A stretch of 7,551 nucleotides of DNA from Paracoccaceae bacterium (GTDB lineage Bacteria > Pseudomonadota > Alphaproteobacteria > Rhodobacterales > Rhodobacteraceae). The position numbers and the translations under genes were made by a program. Position 1 is the stretch's first letter; the number at the start of each line of letters is the position of its first letter. The stretch spans positions 1-7,551 of the forward strand of contig WTGT01000177.1 in the NCBI GenBank assembly GCA_011523445.1, read 5' to 3'. The notes below the pieces were generated by a model. The model had not been told where the DNA came from, did not search any database, and worked only from the letters and a program-made list of their open reading frames with translations. Positions 6,432 to 7,551 of the stretch are shown one piece after another.

Positions 6432-7551
6432 CTAGAAGGAAAATGCAATTGCCGCTTCAAGCGTCGTGGTGTCCTTTGGAACGACTGTAGTTTCACGAAG
6501 ACCATTCATCAAGGTTTCTTCATCCCTCTTGTCAATTCCGGCCTTAAGGGTGGCACCACCACCAAGATCATAGGAGAAATCCACCTCGATCAGCTTGGTC
6601 TTTGCGGTTCCAGCAAAGGTAGCAGCCGCATCCTGTTCAAGCTTGAGTGTGGAGTATCCAACCGAGAAGGTTGCACCCTCACCTGGGGACATCGAAGCCT
6701 TGACACCCAATCCTGAGTTCTCTTGTGAGGCGGTGACGTCATCTTCACCATTTCGAGGCCCATCATAACGTACTACTACATCCTTCAACTCGGACTTGGA
6801 CCAGTAGACGAAAGTACTCACACCGGAAAGGTCCGTACCAACGCCGATGGCAAGTCCATCCTCGGAATCCATGCCAACTCCGACACTGATCGTGTTGATC
6901 GAATGGCTGACACCCACCGACCAGTCATTCTCATTGGCCTTCGCTTTCACGGCAGCATCGTAGGCATCTCGTGCAGCAAAATTTTCAGATAGATCAAAAC
7001 CTGCTGGTCGCACTGGAACTTCAATTTCCGTTCCCGGATCAGCGACTGTAATCCTGTAGCTGGTATCCCCAAATGAACCCGACAGGGCAATGGTTGCATC
7101 ATCCCCGCCACCGAAATGATCATCGGCAACGCCAAATCCACCAGCAAGGTCGATACCAGGGTCATTGCCACCGAACTGAAGCTTCCAGGAACCGTCGGCT
7201 CCGCCAACGAATACATAGGAACCCTTGACAGCCGGGCCTTGCACCTTTTCACCCTCATCATTGGTGACATCCTTTTCACCGGTATCATCCCGAATGGACA
7301 TCCCGGCTCCGAACATCAGGCCACCATCGGTCGTTCCCGTGGAATCGAATGTCACCTTGTAGGCCCGGACCAACTTGAATTGCTCGGCATCCGGCTCTGA
7401 ACTGTCATCCACGTTCTTGATCCCGATCTTGCCCGAACCTCCCACTGCAACGGAAGGTACCTCTTCCATCATCATCCCTTCATCCATTGCATCCTTCTCC
7501 ATGGCAAATGAGACTGTGAAAGTATTCAAGTCGACCTGTTGAAGCCAGGGT
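6432..7551 (-). CDS. Outer-membrane porin (alphaproteobacterial general porin type), 5' partial
   Basis: The frame stays open to the right edge, so the gene is cut at its 5' end; about 372 residues are visible. It would form a trimeric outer-membrane channel for small solutes. The C terminus LEAAIAFSF ends in Phe, the signal for beta-barrel insertion. The sequence is rich in Gly and Asp with alternating hydrophobic strands: VAVGGSGKIGI, TTDGGLMFGAGMS, GDTSYRITVADP, NTISVGVGMD, GLAIGVGTDLSG, ATFSVGYSTL and VDFSYDLGGGATLKAGID, which recall Rhodobacter-type porins. No signal peptide is visible; it must lie beyond the window, and the TTG at 7529 is not a credible start for an exported protein. 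Ahead of the first clear strand is an unusual acidic, Met-rich stretch (AMDEGMMMEE). The porin runs on the opposite strand from the pil genes and has its own probable terminator at 6387-6406. The substrate cannot be inferred. Confidence 0.85.
   Translation of the reverse strand, partial: PWLQQVDLNTFTVSFAMEKDAMDEGMMMEEVPSVAVGGSGKIGIKNVDDSSEPDAEQFKLVRAYKVTFDSTGTTDGGLMFGAGMSIRDDTGEKDVTNDEGEKVQGPAVKGSYVFVGGADGSWKLQFGGNDPGIDLAGGFGVADDHFGGGDDATIALSGSFGDTSYRITVADPGTEIEVPVRPAGFDLSENFAARDAYDAAVKAKANENDWSVGVSHSINTISVGVGMDSEDGLAIGVGTDLSGVSTFVYWSKSELKDVVVRYDGPRNGEDDVTASQENSGLGVKASMSPGEGATFSVGYSTLKLEQDAAATFAGTAKTKLIEVDFSYDLGGGATLKAGIDKRDEETLMNGLRETTVVPKDTTTLEAAIAFSF

Noticed and set aside
7116..7400. Open frames in the other strand and frames of the porin (for example 7116-7400 plus, 6947-7288 minus, 6408-6716 plus)
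   Set aside because: The porin frame is continuous, has barrel strands and a terminal Phe; the others show no domain and no ribosome site.
1..7551. CRISPR array, tRNA, rRNA, insertion sequence or attachment site
   Set aside because: No regularly spaced direct repeats, no cloverleaf or rRNA-like stretch, no transposase motif and no paired terminal repeats were seen on either strand by eye.

Overview
The window looks like chromosomal DNA of an alphaproteobacterium, perhaps Rhodospirillales-like. This rests on three genes that recall alphaproteobacterial families: a general porin ending in Phe, a signal-peptide-less PhnD-like binding protein, and a short TerB-like protein. Base composition looks moderate (somewhat under 50% GC by eye). 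No taxonomic marker gene is present, so the placement is an inference.

Left part, about 1-4656, plus strand: four tightly packed genes in the order PilO-like (5' end cut by the window edge), PilP-like, PilQ-like ATPase and PilR-like inner-membrane platform protein. Spacings are 16, 4 and 0 nt. Order and features match the pilO-pilP-pilQ-pilR block of the IncI plasmid R64 type IVb (thin) pilus. The products would form the inner-membrane alignment and motor part of a type IVb pilus machine. The ATPase has all the usual catalytic motifs, so the motor looks functional. The pilin (pilS), prepilin peptidase (pilU) and adhesin (pilV) that follow pilR in R64 are not here.

Middle part, 4698-5916, plus strand: two genes that look unrelated to pili, a cytoplasmic-looking PhnD-family periplasmic-binding-protein homologue and a TerB-like protein. 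They lie 41 nt and 34 nt behind their upstream neighbours, so co-transcription with the pil genes is possible but unproven. A small AT-rich inverted repeat follows.

Right part, minus strand: the remnant of a RelE/HigB-type toxin-antitoxin locus (5964-6316). The toxin body is readable, but its first 17 codons carry an in-frame stop and two offsetting frame changes. The antitoxin start overlaps the toxin stop as ATGA and runs only five codons. Next come an intergenic hairpin that probably terminates porin transcription and the 3' part of an outer-membrane porin gene, whose signal peptide lies beyond the window.

Nothing here forces the claim of a wholly new system. The most notable points are the R64-type pilus block in an apparently chromosomal setting without its pilin, and the decayed toxin-antitoxin scar between it and the porin.
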